Source of the DNA: Leuconostoc litchii
Lineage (GTDB): Bacteria > Bacillota > Bacilli > Lactobacillales > Lactobacillaceae
Assembly: GCF_008107645.1 (NCBI RefSeq)
Contig: NZ_SDGY01000002.1
Location: forward strand, 1 to 34,908
Direction of reading: 5' to 3'
Length of the DNA: 34,908 nucleotides
Part shown: positions 33,860 through 34,908 of the stretch, piece after piece
Numbering within the stretch: the stretch's first letter is position 1
How the letters are laid out: every line of letters begins with the position of its first letter
The notes under the pieces: generated by a model
What the model was told of the DNA's origin: nothing
The model's database searches: none
The model's input: the letters and a program-made list of their open reading frames with translations, nothing else
Program-made: the position numbers and the translations under genes

Positions 33860-33902
33860 TAAAAAATGCGTCATTAATTTATCAAATGATAATTAACAAC
33901 GC
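33860..33902 (-). terminator. Terminator of collagen-like gene
   Basis: On the minus strand a long imperfect stem (outer GCGT with ACGC, inner TTAATTATCA with TGATAAATTAA) closes a 3-base loop and is followed by ATTTTTTAT. It lies 45 bases beyond the stop of the collagen-like gene. Confidence 0.75.
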
Positions 33903-33946
33903 TAATTACTTAAGTTCATAATATCGAAATATGAATCACAAACTAA

Positions 33947-34908
33947 TTAAATTTTAATGTTTTTTAATTTATTTTTGAATAGATTAAACAATGCAAACAA
34001 AATTACTAGAATTAGAAAATTTAACATATTTTCTATCAAAGAAAATGCACTTCTGCCTGTTTTGGGTAGCATAGTTAATGTAGTGTTCATTTGCTCACTA
34101 TTTTTACTGAACTTATTTTTATCAAATAATATGTCAGGTTGGTCCATGTTTTGAAGGCCATTTTCATTCAACGCAGGTTGGTATGATAAATAATTATTTG
34201 GAAAAATATTGGTCTTATCAACTTGTTCTTGCTTTGAAATATTCTCATCAGAATCTGCTGCAAGATTGTTTAATTTAAGTGGATCATCTGTTTTTATCTC
34301 ATCGTATTTCGATAAGACAACACTCTTATTTTCTGTGATATTATTAGTCGTTGCCGCCAAAGGATATTCTTGAACATATTCAAAACTATGGTTATCAACG
34401 ATTGAGCAATCAGCATAATTATTTTCATCCATGAAGCTTACCTGATTATTGTAATAGTTCTCATTGTCGTCAACTTTGTTCTTTCCGGCAAGACCATCTT
34501 CGCCATTTACTCCATCTCGACCAGCTTTACCATCGATTCCATTTTTTCCGTCATGGCCGTCTTGACCATTTACTCCATCTCGACCTGGTTTCCCGTCGGA
34601 GCCGTTCTTTCCAGCAATACCATCTAGCCCGTTACGGCCATCTTGACCTGGCTTCCCATCCGCTCCGTTCTTTCCAGCAAGGCCATCTTCACCATTTGCT
34701 CCATCTCGACCGGCTTTACCATCGATTCCATTTTTTCCGTCATGGCCGTCTTGACCATTTACTCCATCTCGACCTGGTTTCCCGTCGGAGCCGTTCTTTC
34801 CAGCAATACCATCTAACCCGTTACGGCCATCTTGACCTGGCTTCCCATCCGTTCCGTTCTTTCCAGCAAGGCCATCTTCACCATTTGCTCCATCTCGACC
34901 AGCTTTAC
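33947..34908 (-). CDS. Collagen-like LPXTG surface protein, C-terminal part
   Basis: The 3' part of a large gene; the frame is open to the right edge, giving 319 visible residues. The first ~140 residues are uninterrupted Gly-X-Y triplets rich in D, N and K (GKN GSD GKP GRD), a collagen-like rod. A non-repetitive acidic stalk follows (NNYADCSIVDNH onward, ~150 residues), then the sorting signal LPKTG, a hydrophobic helix (LNFLILVILFALFNLF) and a basic tail (KNKLKNIKI). Sortase would link it to peptidoglycan. An ATG at 34432 is internal, not a start, because the Gly-X-Y frame runs straight through it. The N-terminus and any signal peptide lie outside the window. Confidence 0.88.
   Translation of the reverse strand, partial: KAGRDGANGEDGLAGKNGTDGKPGQDGRNGLDGIAGKNGSDGKPGRDGVNGQDGHDGKNGIDGKAGRDGANGEDGLAGKNGADGKPGQDGRNGLDGIAGKNGSDGKPGRDGVNGQDGHDGKNGIDGKAGRDGVNGEDGLAGKNKVDDNENYYNNQVSFMDENNYADCSIVDNHSFEYVQEYPLAATTNNITENKSVVLSKYDEIKTDDPLKLNNLAADSDENISKQEQVDKTNIFPNNYLSYQPALNENGLQNMDQPDILFDKNKFSKNSEQMNTTLTMLPKTGRSAFSLIENMLNFLILVILFALFNLFKNKLKNIKI
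34494..34908 (-). repeat. 189-bp repeats encoding collagen-like triplets
   Basis: A 189-bp unit (63 codons, 21 Gly-X-Y triplets) starts at 34494, 34683 and 34872. The two complete copies differ at about five bases. The third is cut by the window edge. The identity suggests recent duplication and likely length variation. Confidence 0.92.

Noticed and set aside
34430-34432. ATG at 34432 as the start of a 161-residue LPXTG protein
   Set aside because: The frame stays open upstream through the Gly-X-Y repeats, and no ribosome-binding site precedes the ATG, so it is an internal methionine.
34494-34908. Regularly spaced repeats that could suggest CRISPR
   Set aside because: The units are in-frame Gly-X-Y codons without palindromic repeats or unique spacers, so they are collagen-like coding repeats.
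1-34908. tRNA, rRNA, insertion sequence or prophage
   Set aside because: I looked for clover-leaf tRNA ends, transposase-like frames with terminal repeats and phage genes by eye and found none. A covariance-model scan would be needed to exclude small RNAs.

Overview
The window reads as a piece of the chromosome of a low-GC Gram-positive lactic acid bacterium, most probably Leuconostoc. The reasons are AT-rich DNA, purine-rich Shine-Dalgarno sites, Firmicute-type housekeeping blocks, and a long GH70 glucansucrase very close to the dextransucrases of Leuconostoc mesenteroides. I see no rRNA, tRNA, insertion sequence, prophage or CRISPR array. Nearly all genes lie on the minus strand. The exceptions are an orphan gene near 2.6 kb, rnhC and an Rrf2-type regulator.

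Layout on the plus-strand scale. 0-2.4 kb: a degenerate Nudix-like protein, an S1-domain protein, a cyclophilin, rpoZ and gmk. 2.4-4.5 kb: a plus-strand orphan whose promoter carries a LexA-type operator, then two unrecognised minus-strand genes. 4.6-8.0 kb: mutS2, a CvpA-family gene and zapA. 8.1-9.5 kb: a small membrane protein and the plus-strand rnhC. 9.5-12.2 kb: a YtxH/DUF948 envelope pair and rny (RNase Y). 12.3-15.5 kb: secG, rnr and smpB. 15.5-17.6 kb: a SpoU rRNA methylase, yidC and acylphosphatase. 17.6-19.4 kb: an OmpR-type two-component system. 19.5-25.7 kb: the conserved ribosome-assembly and metabolism cluster yqeG-yqeH-yhbY-nadD-yqeK-rsfS, then yqeM-tmcAL-yceD. 25.7-27 kb: a secreted Apf-like protein and a YagU-like membrane protein. 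27.1-29 kb: a redox module of an NAD(P)-binding protein and a nitroreductase, divergent from an Rrf2 regulator across a palindromic operator. 29-33.7 kb: the dextransucrase. 33.9 kb to the right edge: the C-terminal part of a collagen-like, LPXTG-anchored surface protein that runs off the window. Its frame stays open for 476 bases upstream of the first internal ATG.

How the genes fit together: the left 26 kb is mostly core information processing, covering RNA decay (rny, rnr), trans-translation (smpB), ribosome assembly, and protein export and insertion (secG, yidC). The right 8 kb is accessory and surface-directed: redox response, extracellular dextran synthesis and a collagen-like surface fibre.

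The most unusual signals are the SOS-type promoter of the orphan gene, three genes that look leaderless (zapA, rnhC, yqeM), a nine-base G tract in the SAM-binding loop of yqeM, and the 189-bp collagen-like repeats next to the dextransucrase. Functions come from reading translations and known family motifs; no database search was run.
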